Assembly: GCA_050945855.1 (NCBI GenBank)
Contig: JBMNTS010000007.1
Location: forward strand, 1 to 60,701
Direction of reading: 5' to 3'
DNA length: 60,701 nucleotides
Source of the DNA: CAYSNP01 sp050945855
GTDB taxonomy: Bacteria; Bacillota; Clostridia; Christensenellales; DTU072
This document shows, one piece after another, positions 16,340 through 25,196 of the stretch. Position numbers and translations under genes: made by a program. Under the pieces are notes generated by a model. It saw only the letters and a program-made list of their open reading frames with translations. It had not been told where the DNA came from and searched no databases. Numbering within the stretch: the stretch's first letter is position 1; each line of letters opens with the position of its first letter.

Positions 16340-18970
16340 ATGAGAAAGAAAAGCATACAATCGCGCGCCCCGTTGGAAAAGCGGGATATCAACCTAAATG
16401 AGGGTCTTACCGCCGAGCAAATCGCGGAAAGGGAAACCAAAGGTTACATTAACGAAGCCAAAATAGGCGGTTCTAAAAGCGTCTGGGCGATTTTTTCCGA
16501 AAACGTATTTACATTTTTTAATTTGCTTTGCTTGCTGGTCTTTATTTGGATAATAACGGTGGCGGAAAGCATAAATGATTACAAAAACGCCACTTTTATG
16601 GGTATTATTGCAATTAATATTGCGATTGGCGTCATTCAGGAGCTTAAGGCGAAGCACACCATGGACAAGCTGTCCTTGCTCTCTTCCCCCGATGTAAAGG
16701 TTATAAGGGAGGGACGGCAGGGCGTTATCAAATTAAACCGTATTCTTACCGACGATATCGTGCTGCTGGAGCCGGGCGACCAGATATGCTCCGATTCCAT
16801 TTTGGTGGAAGGGACGCTGGAGGTAAACGAAAGCCTGCTTACGGGCGAAAGTATGCCCATAAAAAAAGAGACAGGCGACACCTTGCTTTCGGGCAGCTAC
16901 GTGATAACGGGCAAGGGCAAAAGCAGGGTAGATAAGATAGGAGAGGAAAACTATATCCAGCAGATAGCCTTAAAGGCCAAGGAATTAAAGAAAAACCAAT
17001 CCGAACTGATAAAATCCATTAAGCTGATAATGCGGGTAATAGGCGTGGTGATAATACCGCTTGCCGTACTGTCCTTTTTGAACAATTACAACGCTCAGCT
17101 TATGGAATTAAACAAAACGTCCGGCGTAATCGAGGCGGGCAACGGTTTTCTTCAGGCATTAAAATTCAGGGACGCTTTTGCCGCGGCGCATACCGCCCAG
17201 GAAATGAGCGCCGCATACAAGCAAGCCGTTTTTTCCACCGCGGGCGGTGTAATAGGCATGATACCGGTAGGAATGTTCCTTTTGACCTCCGTCGCTCTGG
17301 CTGTGGGCGTATTGCGGCTGTATAAGAAAAAAGCGGTAGTGCGGGAATTGTATTCCATAGAAACGCTTGCGAGGGTAAATATGTTATGCCTTGACAAGAC
17401 GGGCACCATTACCGACGGCACAATGAACGTCAGCAAGGTTATAGATTTCGCCTGCGAAAAAAAGGGATACCCGGTAGGCGACATAATAGCCTCCATGCAG
17501 GCGGCGCTGGACGAGAACAACCAGACGGCCATAGCGCTTAAGAACTACTTCAGAACGGATAATATAATAAACGCGGTTTATACCATAGCTTTTTCTTCGG
17601 AAAGGAAAGCGAGCGCGGTATATTTTGAGGAAATAGGGCTTTGCGCGCTGGGCGCGCCCGAATATATCGGCAAAAGCTTACCCCAAAAAGTGCAAGGCGA
17701 AATAGAGCGTTACCAGCAAAGGGGCTACAGGTGTTTATTGCTGGGTCTTGCCAAAAATAAGGCGGATATAGATGCGCGGACAATACCCGACAATTGCGCT
17801 CCGCTTGCTCTTATCATAATCGAGGACAACATCAAGCCCAATGCTGCCAAGACTATTGCCAAATTTAAGGAAAACGGGGTGGACGTAAGGGTAATCTCCG
17901 GCGACAATCCGCAAACGGTAGCCGAGGTGGCAAAGCGGGTAGGCATAGAAAACGCGTATAAATATATCAGCCTGCAAAACCTTTCCGACGCGGAAATAAG
18001 GACGCTGGCAATGGACTACACGGTGTTTGGCAGAGTCAATCCCGCACAGAAAAAACTGCTTATCAGTATTTTTAAGGAAAACGGAAAAACGGTGGCAATG
18101 ACGGGGGACGGAGTAAACGATATCTTAGCCTTAAAGGAGGCGGATTGCTCTGTGGCTATGGCAAACGGCGCGGAGGCGACCAGAAATATTGCGCAGCTGG
18201 TGCTTATGGATTCCGACTTCGGCTCCATGCCCGCGATAGTCAATGAGGGCAGACGGGTTATCAATAACGTGCAAAGGTCGTCAAGTTTGTTCCTCACAAA
18301 GACGCTGTTTTCCTTTTTGCTGCTTATAGGTGTCTTTTTGTTGAAGTTAAGTTACCCGTTTGAGCCTGTTCAGCTTACCTTTACCAATTTGTTCGTTATC
18401 GGTATCGCCTCCTTCGTGCTGGCGCTGGAACCCAACAAAAACAGGATAAAAGGCAAGTTTATCAACAATATTCTGAAAAACATAATCCCGCCCGCCCTTT
18501 CTATGGTGGTAAGCATACTGATCATTGTATTGCTTAAGGAAAAGGGGCTGCTAAACGTCAGCCAGGGCGAATATGACACCATAATTACTTATACCTTTTT
18601 CGGCAACTTTATGCTGGTGCTTTACAATGTATCCCGCCCCTTCAATTTAACGAGGACGATACTGATTATCACCATACTGCTGCTTGCGGCGGGTTGCGCT
18701 ATTATTATGCCTCTGCTGCCCAATCAGGACCTTAATATGTTTAATTTATACAGATTGGAAAGCCTGCTTTCCGTTACCCTTATTCTTTCGCTGATATTCC
18801 TGGCTGACAATGTTATTAAGGCGGTGGATTATATTATCAAACGGATTAAGGGTAAGCCTACGGGCGACTTTAGCAAGATGCGACTGGTGGAAGGACCGGA
18901 TGATAAAGATTATCTGGATTATCTGGCTTACCTCAATCAGGCGGAAGCGCAAAAAGAAAAGGAAGAGTAA
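16340..18970 (+). CDS. P-type cation-transporting ATPase (CtpE-like)
   Basis: The 876-residue pump has all catalytic P-type motifs: LLTGESMPIKK in the actuator domain near residue 170, the phosphorylated Asp352 in LCLDKTGTITDG, and AMTGDGVNDILALKEAD near residue 588. About ten membrane segments are arranged 4 + 6. In the fourth segment the ion-site motif reads GMIPVGMFLLTSVAL rather than the PEGL of Ca2+ pumps, as in a group of Firmicutes and actinobacterial (CtpE-like) transporters of uncertain specificity. The ribosome site is weak. The stop is followed 16 bases later by the metallo-beta-lactamase gene. Confidence 0.92.
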   Translation: MRKKSIQSRAPLEKRDINLNEGLTAEQIAERETKGYINEAKIGGSKSVWAIFSENVFTFFNLLCLLVFIWIITVAESINDYKNATFMGIIAINIAIGVIQELKAKHTMDKLSLLSSPDVKVIREGRQGVIKLNRILTDDIVLLEPGDQICSDSILVEGTLEVNESLLTGESMPIKKETGDTLLSGSYVITGKGKSRVDKIGEENYIQQIALKAKELKKNQSELIKSIKLIMRVIGVVIIPLAVLSFLNNYNAQLMELNKTSGVIEAGNGFLQALKFRDAFAAAHTAQEMSAAYKQAVFSTAGGVIGMIPVGMFLLTSVALAVGVLRLYKKKAVVRELYSIETLARVNMLCLDKTGTITDGTMNVSKVIDFACEKKGYPVGDIIASMQAALDENNQTAIALKNYFRTDNIINAVYTIAFSSERKASAVYFEEIGLCALGAPEYIGKSLPQKVQGEIERYQQRGYRCLLLGLAKNKADIDARTIPDNCAPLALIIIEDNIKPNAAKTIAKFKENGVDVRVISGDNPQTVAEVAKRVGIENAYKYISLQNLSDAEIRTLAMDYTVFGRVNPAQKKLLISIFKENGKTVAMTGDGVNDILALKEADCSVAMANGAEATRNIAQLVLMDSDFGSMPAIVNEGRRVINNVQRSSSLFLTKTLFSFLLLIGVFLLKLSYPFEPVQLTFTNLFVIGIASFVLALEPNKNRIKGKFINNILKNIIPPALSMVVSILIIVLLKEKGLLNVSQGEYDTIITYTFFGNFMLVLYNVSRPFNLTRTILIITILLLAAGCAIIMPLLPNQDLNMFNLYRLESLLSVTLILSLIFLADNVIKAVDYIIKRIKGKPTGDFSKMRLVEGPDDKDYLDYLAYLNQAEAQKEKEE

Positions 18971-18986
18971 AGACAAAGGGGAGATT

Positions 18987-19715
18987 ATGACAAAAGCGGA
19001 AAAAGCCATGACGCTTACGGTAATAGGCTGTTACGGAAAATACCCCGCGGGCGGGTACGCTACCGGTTGCTATCTGTTGCAAGGCGGAGGCAAAAACATT
19101 GTTATTGATATGGGCAGCGGCGCCCTGTTGAAACTTAGCAAATATATAGACCCTTTTAATATAGACGCCATAATATTGACGCATTTGCACGGCGACCATA
19201 TAGCGGATATATTTGCTTATAAAAATATCGCGTTGGAGAGAAAAGCGGGGCAGGCGAAAGTCCGGCTTTTTGCGCCTCCTTCTCCCGGCATAGTATCGGA
19301 CGCCATACTGGACGGCAGCTTTTTTGATTATTCCCCCCTTGAAAGCGGCGGCTTTAATATAGGCGATATCGAATGCCACGCGTATAAAATGACTCATCCG
19401 CTGGAGACCTACGGCATCAAATTTTCGCTTGGGGAAAGCGTATTTTCATATACTTCGGATACCCTGGACAACCCCAACCTGCCCCCGCTTATTGACGGGG
19501 CGGGGCTGATTTTGGCGGACGCCTGCGTGCTTGAGCAAGAGTTTAACGAAAACAGCAAGCATATAGCGGTGGGAAAAATCAGCCGTCTTACACAGGGAAA
19601 ACCTTTGATTCTTACGCATTTGTTTTACGGCAAGGAAGAAAAAATCTTAGCGGAAGCAAGGCAGTACAACAGTCTTGCAGTGCTTGCGCGAGAGGGTTTG
19701 AGTATTAGGATATGA
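18987..19715 (+). CDS. Metallo-beta-lactamase fold hydrolase
   Basis: The start is the ATG at 18987 behind AAAGGGGAG, giving 242 residues; the frame is open further upstream but overlaps the ATPase gene. The dizinc motif HLHGDHIAD lies near residue 65, with further ligands in KMTHPLE, YTSDT and LTHLF. The form is that of RNase Z-like and related hydrolases. It overlaps comEC by 4 bases. As that ComEC lacks the metallo-beta-lactamase domain normally fused to it, this protein might supply the missing nuclease function in trans; that is inference from position. Confidence 0.9.
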   Translation: MTKAEKAMTLTVIGCYGKYPAGGYATGCYLLQGGGKNIVIDMGSGALLKLSKYIDPFNIDAIILTHLHGDHIADIFAYKNIALERKAGQAKVRLFAPPSPGIVSDAILDGSFFDYSPLESGGFNIGDIECHAYKMTHPLETYGIKFSLGESVFSYTSDTLDNPNLPPLIDGAGLILADACVLEQEFNENSKHIAVGKISRLTQGKPLILTHLFYGKEEKILAEARQYNSLAVLAREGLSIRI

Positions 19716-21208
19716 ACAAAAGGGTACTTAATTATCGCCCTGCGGTTGTGGCTTTTCTGGCTTGCGCCGGCGGAGTGCTTTCGGCTGCATTAAGCGTGAA
19801 AAGCTTTATCTGGATTGTTCTTTTTATCTTGCTTGCAGCAGGCTGCGCGGTATGTCTGATCAGAAAAAAGCATAAGGTGTTTTTTGCTCTTCTTTTTTCA
19901 CTTTTGGCCTTTTCAAGTTTTATTATAGCGTGGGAAAAACACTCCGCCCCTGACATAGATGTTCAGGATAAATACATATTGGGCAGAGTATGCGCGGTGG
20001 AAAGAGAGCGGCAGAGCGGGACCGTTTACATTTTGGAGAATGTCAGCTACGACACATATCCTTTAAGGCATAAGACACTGCTTATTTGTTCGGACGGCGC
20101 GGTGTTTGAAGTGGGCGACAATGTGGCGGTATACGGTGACATCAGCGGCATTGAGCCGAACTTATTCGACAGCTACGGGGCAAAATTGCTTACGCGCGCC
20201 GTAAGATACGAGGCGCAAAGCGAATTTACCGTTTCCCGCGATAATGGCAAGCTGAAATTGTTTGAAAAGATTAAGGCGCATATTTACGGCGATATGGAAA
20301 AATATTTGCCCTTTGACACCCAAGGTATAGCCGCGAGCCTGCTTTTCGGGGATAAAAGCTCATTAAGCGACTTTGATGCGCAAAATTTTAAAGTCAGCGG
20401 GCTGTCGCATATTTTTGCCGTAAGCGGTTTGCACGTGGCCTTTTTTGCCGCCTTGCTATTTTTCTTTTTCAAAAAACTTAACCTAAGTCCCCGTACTACT
20501 TTCTTTTGTACTTTGGGCGTATTACTGTTTTACGGTGCCCTTTCGGGCTTTGAGCCCGGCGTAAACAGAGCAATCATAATGACTTTGATTGTGTCGGCAA
20601 GCACCTTGTTTTATAAAAGAGTAGACCCTCTCAGTTCCTTATGCGCCGCCGGCATAATACTGCTGATAATAAAACCGTTTAACCTGTTTGATATCAGTTT
20701 CCTGCTCAGCTTCAGCGCGGTGGCGGGCATAGCCGTATTTTACGGGGATATCCGCATGGCTTTTTTAAAGACCAATAAATCGGGGGATTTTGTATCCTCT
20801 TCGCTGGCGCTCAGCCTATCCGCCAATTCCCTGTTGCTGCCCGTTATCGTCAACGCCTTTAATGTATTCGCTTTGTATTTCTGCATCGCCAACCTGATAG
20901 TGCTGCCCGTGGTGTCCCTTGCCTTTATAATGCTGATTTTATCCGTAGTTATCAATGCGATTCTCCCTTTTACGGGCGCGCTTTATAAAATTGCAGGATT
21001 GCCCCTGTATGCCTTAAGGCTGCTTTCTTCTCTTATTGCCTCCCTGCCGCTTGCCGAAATCGAGGTGGGTGGAATGGGAGTGATTACCTTTTTCTATATC
21101 TCCGTTCTGCTTTTGAACTCCAAGTTTTTTATGCTTCCCAAAGAAAGAAAATTAAGATACAGCGTCGCGTTAATTTTCTGCTTCATATTGCTGGAGGCAA
21201 TTTTATAA
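19712..21208 (+). CDS. comEC: ComEC/Rec2 family DNA-uptake channel, lacking the C-terminal MBL domain
   Basis: The 498-residue membrane protein has the DUF4131 region (two N-terminal membrane segments and an OB-like domain, residues 1-170) and then the competence domain with its signature FAVSGLHVAFFAALL near residue 235. About eight further membrane segments follow. ComEC forms the channel that imports single-stranded DNA. Typical Gram-positive versions run to 700-800 residues with a C-terminal metallo-beta-lactamase domain; this one ends without it. Its position directly before holA is conserved synteny with Bacillus. Confidence 0.9.
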   Translation: MNKRVLNYRPAVVAFLACAGGVLSAALSVKSFIWIVLFILLAAGCAVCLIRKKHKVFFALLFSLLAFSSFIIAWEKHSAPDIDVQDKYILGRVCAVERERQSGTVYILENVSYDTYPLRHKTLLICSDGAVFEVGDNVAVYGDISGIEPNLFDSYGAKLLTRAVRYEAQSEFTVSRDNGKLKLFEKIKAHIYGDMEKYLPFDTQGIAASLLFGDKSSLSDFDAQNFKVSGLSHIFAVSGLHVAFFAALLFFFFKKLNLSPRTTFFCTLGVLLFYGALSGFEPGVNRAIIMTLIVSASTLFYKRVDPLSSLCAAGIILLIIKPFNLFDISFLLSFSAVAGIAVFYGDIRMAFLKTNKSGDFVSSSLALSLSANSLLLPVIVNAFNVFALYFCIANLIVLPVVSLAFIMLILSVVINAILPFTGALYKIAGLPLYALRLLSSLIASLPLAEIEVGGMGVITFFYISVLLLNSKFFMLPKERKLRYSVALIFCFILLEAIL

Positions 21209-21249
21209 ATAATTTGCAAAAAGCGGCAAAATATAGTACCATAATAGGT

Positions 21250-22206
21250 ATGAACGCGAAGGCAATTAAGGCGATAGACATTTACAAGCATAAATTATCC
21301 AAGGGCATATTCTATCTGGAAACGGAAGACTCCTATTGGGAGGAGTACGCCCTGGGTTACTTTGAAGCCCTGATACCGCCCGAGGCGAGGGACTTTGACT
21401 ATGCAAAACTTATAGAGCCTGCCTTCGGGGAGATTATGGAAAGGGCCGCAAGCAACCCTTTGTTCGGGGATATCCTTGTCACAACAGTGATTAATTTCAA
21501 TCAAAAACTGACGGATGTCCAAAGGAGGGATTTGGCGGAATTTTCGGTGCGGCTGCCCGAGGGCGTTTTTCTTGTTTTCGGTTCCTGCAAAGGGTTGATT
21601 GCCGCGGATAAGGCGTTTATGGCTCCCATTACTGCACAAAAGGCTACCCAAAGCGAACTTATTGCGCATATTCATCAATTATATCCCAACGCCGCGGACA
21701 ACGGAGCAATAACAAAGCTTATTGATTATACCGCAAGGGATATGGTAAGAATAGATACGGAGATGCGAAAGCTTGTCGATTACACGCTGGGCAGAAAAGT
21801 GAGGGCGGACGACGTTGAGCAAATGGTCGCGCCCGAGGCGGAATACAAGATATACGAGTTTTCCAACGCCATGTCCGCAAGGAGCTATCTTAAGGCTATG
21901 GAGATACTCCAGACTTTACTTTTATCGGGTTGCGGCGAAAACACTCTTTTCCGCTTGCTTATTTCTCATTATCAAAGGATGTTTTACGCCAAGACCTCTC
22001 CTTTGGGCGATCAGGAACTGGCGGCAAAACTGGGCGTCAAGCCTTACGCGGTAGCAAAGACAAAGGAAGCGGGGGCAAGGTATTCCCCCATGCAGATTAT
22101 GAATATACTTAATATGCTCAAAGAAAAGGAATGGGAAGCGCGCAGCGGCAAAACCGGCGAAAAGCAAGCGTTTCAGGCCGCGGTTTCACTGCTGACGGCG
22201 TATTAA
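21250..22206 (+). CDS. holA: DNA polymerase III delta subunit
   Basis: The protein is 318 residues from the ATG at 21250. The C-terminal clamp-loader collar region is recognisable (RLLISHYQRMFYAKT and LAAKLGVKPYAVAKT), and the N-terminal AAA-like domain is divergent, as usual for delta. It opens the beta clamp for loading. The start is uncertain: the strong GGAGG at 21193-21197 is too far from the ATG at 21250, and a TTG at 21214 is the only nearer alternative. Synteny comEC-holA supports the call. Confidence 0.88.
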   Translation: MNAKAIKAIDIYKHKLSKGIFYLETEDSYWEEYALGYFEALIPPEARDFDYAKLIEPAFGEIMERAASNPLFGDILVTTVINFNQKLTDVQRRDLAEFSVRLPEGVFLVFGSCKGLIAADKAFMAPITAQKATQSELIAHIHQLYPNAADNGAITKLIDYTARDMVRIDTEMRKLVDYTLGRKVRADDVEQMVAPEAEYKIYEFSNAMSARSYLKAMEILQTLLLSGCGENTLFRLLISHYQRMFYAKTSPLGDQELAAKLGVKPYAVAKTKEAGARYSPMQIMNILNMLKEKEWEARSGKTGEKQAFQAAVSLLTAY

Positions 22207-22217
22207 CAAGGAGAAAA

Positions 22218-22973
22218 ATGAAAAGCGTGGAAGTAATGGAAAAAATCAAAAAGGCGCCCGATATTTTATGGTATTTTGTGCTGGCGGCATCTTTGTTTTT
22301 TAAGAATTTTTATCAAGTGGGGCAAAGTCTGAAGGCGTTGCCCGAGTTTTTGGCGGAATCGGGATTAGACACGGAAATGATAGCCCAGGCGCAAGGCAGC
22401 TTTAATGAGGGGTTATTTTATGTGTTCAGCACCTTGTTCGCGTTGATGTTCTTTGAGTTTATGGTTTATCTGGCTTACAATACCTTTGCAAGGCGCCGCC
22501 TATTACTTCCGCATGTTACTCAAAAGGAGTTTGCTCTTCCCATAAGAGCTACTTATTCTTTAGGCAATATCTGCGTAGGGCTTATCAGCCTGAATTATTT
22601 TTGGCTGCCCGAATCCGCGCTCTACAGCTTTCCCCCTATTGTCTTTGCCTTTGACAGCGCGGCGTTTATATTGGCGTATCAATTGATAAAAAACAGCGGA
22701 TATATTATCAGGGGCGGACTAAAGGCAAGTTTTTCCCTTTTTACCAGAACTTACGCCGGCATTGTTCTGGCGCTTAGCGTGTTTAACCTGTTAATGAGCC
22801 TGGATGGGGAAAAATATTTTCTTATGGCGCAAATTGCCAATCTTATTCTGGTCATGCTGTTTTGGCTTATCTCGGGCAAGATCACTTCCGAGCTTGCCAA
22901 AAAGGATATCGAGGATATCAACAGCATCGAGCAGGAGAAACCGCCGGAAATCTTTAAGGGCTTCGGATTCTGA
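22218..22973 (+). CDS. Multi-pass membrane protein of unknown function
   Basis: The start is the ATG at 22218 behind AAGGAGA, giving 251 residues. There are about six hydrophobic segments with a short cytoplasmic charged tail rich in Glu and Lys (KKDIEDINSIEQEKPPE). No family was recognised. It follows holA by 11 bases and is the last gene before the cdaA promoter. A role in the cell envelope is likely, but nothing more specific can be supported. Confidence 0.65.
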   Translation: MKSVEVMEKIKKAPDILWYFVLAASLFFKNFYQVGQSLKALPEFLAESGLDTEMIAQAQGSFNEGLFYVFSTLFALMFFEFMVYLAYNTFARRRLLLPHVTQKEFALPIRATYSLGNICVGLISLNYFWLPESALYSFPPIVFAFDSAAFILAYQLIKNSGYIIRGGLKASFSLFTRTYAGIVLALSVFNLLMSLDGEKYFLMAQIANLILVMLFWLISGKITSELAKKDIEDINSIEQEKPPEIFKGFGF

Positions 22974-23032
22974 CGTAAGGCTTTTCTTTTGCATTTTATG
23001 TGACTAAAACCACATATTTTGTTCCCATTTGT

Positions 23033-23061
23033 TTGCATTAATGGGCAATTACGGCTATAAT
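23033..23061 (+). promoter_or_regulatory. Promoter of cdaA
   Basis: TTGCAT and TATAAT are separated by 17 bases. The leader to the ATG at 23146 is about 78 bases. Confidence 0.7.
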
Positions 23062-23145
23062 AATATTGAGCCTGCGGGATGCTGATGTTTGCTTATTGTA
23101 TGCCTGAAATGGTAAAATCGTAGAAATAAAGGGAAGGGTAGCCTA

Positions 23146-23952
23146 ATGTGTTTATTTTCGGGTTTTAATTTCGAGTCCGGTATAAAATGGGCGTTTATCC
23201 TCTTTTTTGCCGCGTTATATTCGGGCTTTTTTATTAAACGCAAAAATTTCAAACTGCTGATAGTTTTTTTGGTTATCTACTCCTTCTACATCATGCTGTT
23301 GCAGCTCAACACCAAAAGGGATGTCAGCATTCCTTTGACCTTGTACGAGATTTTTATTATGCTTTTTGTGGTGGTTGCCGCAATAGTATATCAAAATGAG
23401 TTTAAGACCTTGTTTTTTAATCTCAGCAGAGGCGCGGACAAAAGGCTTTACGTAAGCGAACTGGCGATAAGCGACGAGGATTTGCAAAACACTGTAAAAG
23501 AGATTGTCAAAGCGTGTCAGAATATGTCCAAAAACCGTTGCGGCGCCCTTATAGTGGTAGCGCCTTCCAGCGTTTCGCACCATACTCTGGATACGGGAAT
23601 AGAATTAAACGCCCTGGTGTCTTATCAGTTGATTGAAAGCATTTTTAACACAAAATCGCCTTTCCATGACGGCGCAATTATCATTAAGGACAACAGAGTG
23701 CTTGCGGCGGGATGCTTTTTACCCCTTTCCCAAAATCAGAATTTAGACAAAAACCTTGGCACCCGTCACCGCGCGGGCATAGGTATAACCGAGGAGACGG
23801 ATATGCTTACGATTATTGTAAGCGAGGAAAACGGAATAATCAGTATTGCGAGGAACGGCGAGTTGCGGCGCTTTATCACCATGGAACGCCTTTCCGATAT
23901 ACTTTACGATACTTTCAAAATAGTAAAAACCTATAAAAAGAAAAGATTTTAA
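23146..23952 (+). CDS. cdaA: Diadenylate cyclase CdaA (DisA_N domain)
   Basis: The 268-residue protein has three N-terminal membrane segments (about 1-85) ending in the linker YQNEFKTLF, then the DAC domain with both catalytic motifs: FHDGAIII near residue 175 and GTRHRAGIGITEETD near residue 206. It makes the second messenger c-di-AMP from two ATP at the membrane. The usual partners cdaR and glmM are not adjacent; instead DUF1015 and aspartate kinase genes follow. GGGAAGGG serves as ribosome site. Confidence 0.95.
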   Translation: MCLFSGFNFESGIKWAFILFFAALYSGFFIKRKNFKLLIVFLVIYSFYIMLLQLNTKRDVSIPLTLYEIFIMLFVVVAAIVYQNEFKTLFFNLSRGADKRLYVSELAISDEDLQNTVKEIVKACQNMSKNRCGALIVVAPSSVSHHTLDTGIELNALVSYQLIESIFNTKSPFHDGAIIIKDNRVLAAGCFLPLSQNQNLDKNLGTRHRAGIGITEETDMLTIIVSEENGIISIARNGELRRFITMERLSDILYDTFKIVKTYKKKRF

Positions 23953-23967
23953 CACTAAGGAGACCCC

Positions 23968-25194
23968 ATGCCGAAATGTGCCGTAACGCCTGATATTTTA
24001 TTGCCAAAAAACGTGGATATGCATAAATGGGCTATCGTTGCCTGCGACCAGTTTACTTCTCAGCCCGATTACTGGCAGAAGCTGGAAGAGTTGGTGGGCA
24101 ATGAGCCGAGTATGCTCAGACTGATATTCCCCGAAGTGTATTTATCCACGGACAACGGGGCGCGTATAGGAGCCATCAGGCAGGCTATGGACGGGTATAT
24201 CGGACGGGGCATTTTCCGGGAGCGCAAAAACATAATGGTGCTTGTGGAAAGGGAAGTGGAAAACGGCGCTAAGCGTAAAGGGCTGGTACTGGCGGTAGAT
24301 TTGGAAAAATACGACTGGCGCAGGGTAAAAGCGGCCATAAGGGCTACGGAAGACACCATTATGGAAAGGCTGCCCGTACGCGTGGAAATCAGGAAAGACG
24401 CGCAGATAGAATCTCCGCATATCCTGCTGCTTATCGACGATAAAGAAAACAGCGTAATAGAGCCCGTTTACAATAACAGAGCTAACTTAAGCAAATTATA
24501 CGATTTTGACCTTAATATGGGCGGAGGGCATATTATAGGATACGAGGTAAAAGATACCGCGCCCATACTGTCCGCCTTGGAAAAACTTTCCGACCCCGAA
24601 TTGCAAAAGCAAAAATACGGCTTTGACGCAGGCATAGTTTTTGCGGTGGGCGACGGCAATCATTCGCTGGCTACCGCCAAAATGTGCTGGCAGGCGATGA
24701 GCATGGGACTCTCCGAAGAAGAAAAGCTGACCCACCCCGCCCGCTACGCGCTTGTGGAAGTGGTAAACATTTATGACGACGCGCTTATCTTTGAGCCCAT
24801 TCACCGCGTGGTATTCAACGGCGGGGAGGAAATCAAGGAAGGGCTGAAAAGAGCGCTTGCGCCGGGGGCGGGAATTTTGGAGCTTCTGGACAAGAACGGG
24901 GCAAGCTACATCCCCTGTTCGGGTAACGCGGCGCTGGTAATCAAGCAGGTGCAGCAATATCTGGAAAGCGTAAAAAAGGCGGACATGGAGATAGACTATG
25001 TGCATGGAGATGAGCATTTGGCGCAAGTGGTTGCCAAAAAAGGCGGTTTGGGTATCAAAATGCCTATATTTGAAAAAGGCGAATTGTTCAATTACGTGCT
25101 CAATATCGGCAACCTGCCCAAAAAAGCTTTTTCCATAGGCTCGGCGGAAACAAAAAAATATTATTTGGAATGCAAAAAGATAACCAAGGACTGA
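23968..25194 (+). CDS. DUF1015 family protein
   Basis: A 408-residue protein spanning the whole DUF1015 (COG4198) family: WAIVACDQFTSQPDYW at the N-terminus, LLIDDKENSVIEP in the middle and FAVGDGNHSLATAK near residue 228, followed by ALVEVVNIYDDALIFEPIHR. The GDGNHSLATAK segment looks like a nucleotide- or phosphate-binding or kinase-like site. Some members have been linked to serine metabolism, but the reaction here is not known to me. AAGGAG precedes the ATG, 15 bases after cdaA. Confidence 0.9.
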   Translation: MPKCAVTPDILLPKNVDMHKWAIVACDQFTSQPDYWQKLEELVGNEPSMLRLIFPEVYLSTDNGARIGAIRQAMDGYIGRGIFRERKNIMVLVEREVENGAKRKGLVLAVDLEKYDWRRVKAAIRATEDTIMERLPVRVEIRKDAQIESPHILLLIDDKENSVIEPVYNNRANLSKLYDFDLNMGGGHIIGYEVKDTAPILSALEKLSDPELQKQKYGFDAGIVFAVGDGNHSLATAKMCWQAMSMGLSEEEKLTHPARYALVEVVNIYDDALIFEPIHRVVFNGGEEIKEGLKRALAPGAGILELLDKNGASYIPCSGNAALVIKQVQQYLESVKKADMEIDYVHGDEHLAQVVAKKGGLGIKMPIFEKGELFNYVLNIGNLPKKAFSIGSAETKKYYLECKKITKD

Positions 25195-25196
25195 CT

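Noticed and set aside
18810..18986. Longer N-terminus of the metallo-beta-lactamase protein
   Set aside because: It overlaps the P-type ATPase frame and encodes a basic low-complexity stretch; the ATG at 18987 has AAAGGGGAG.
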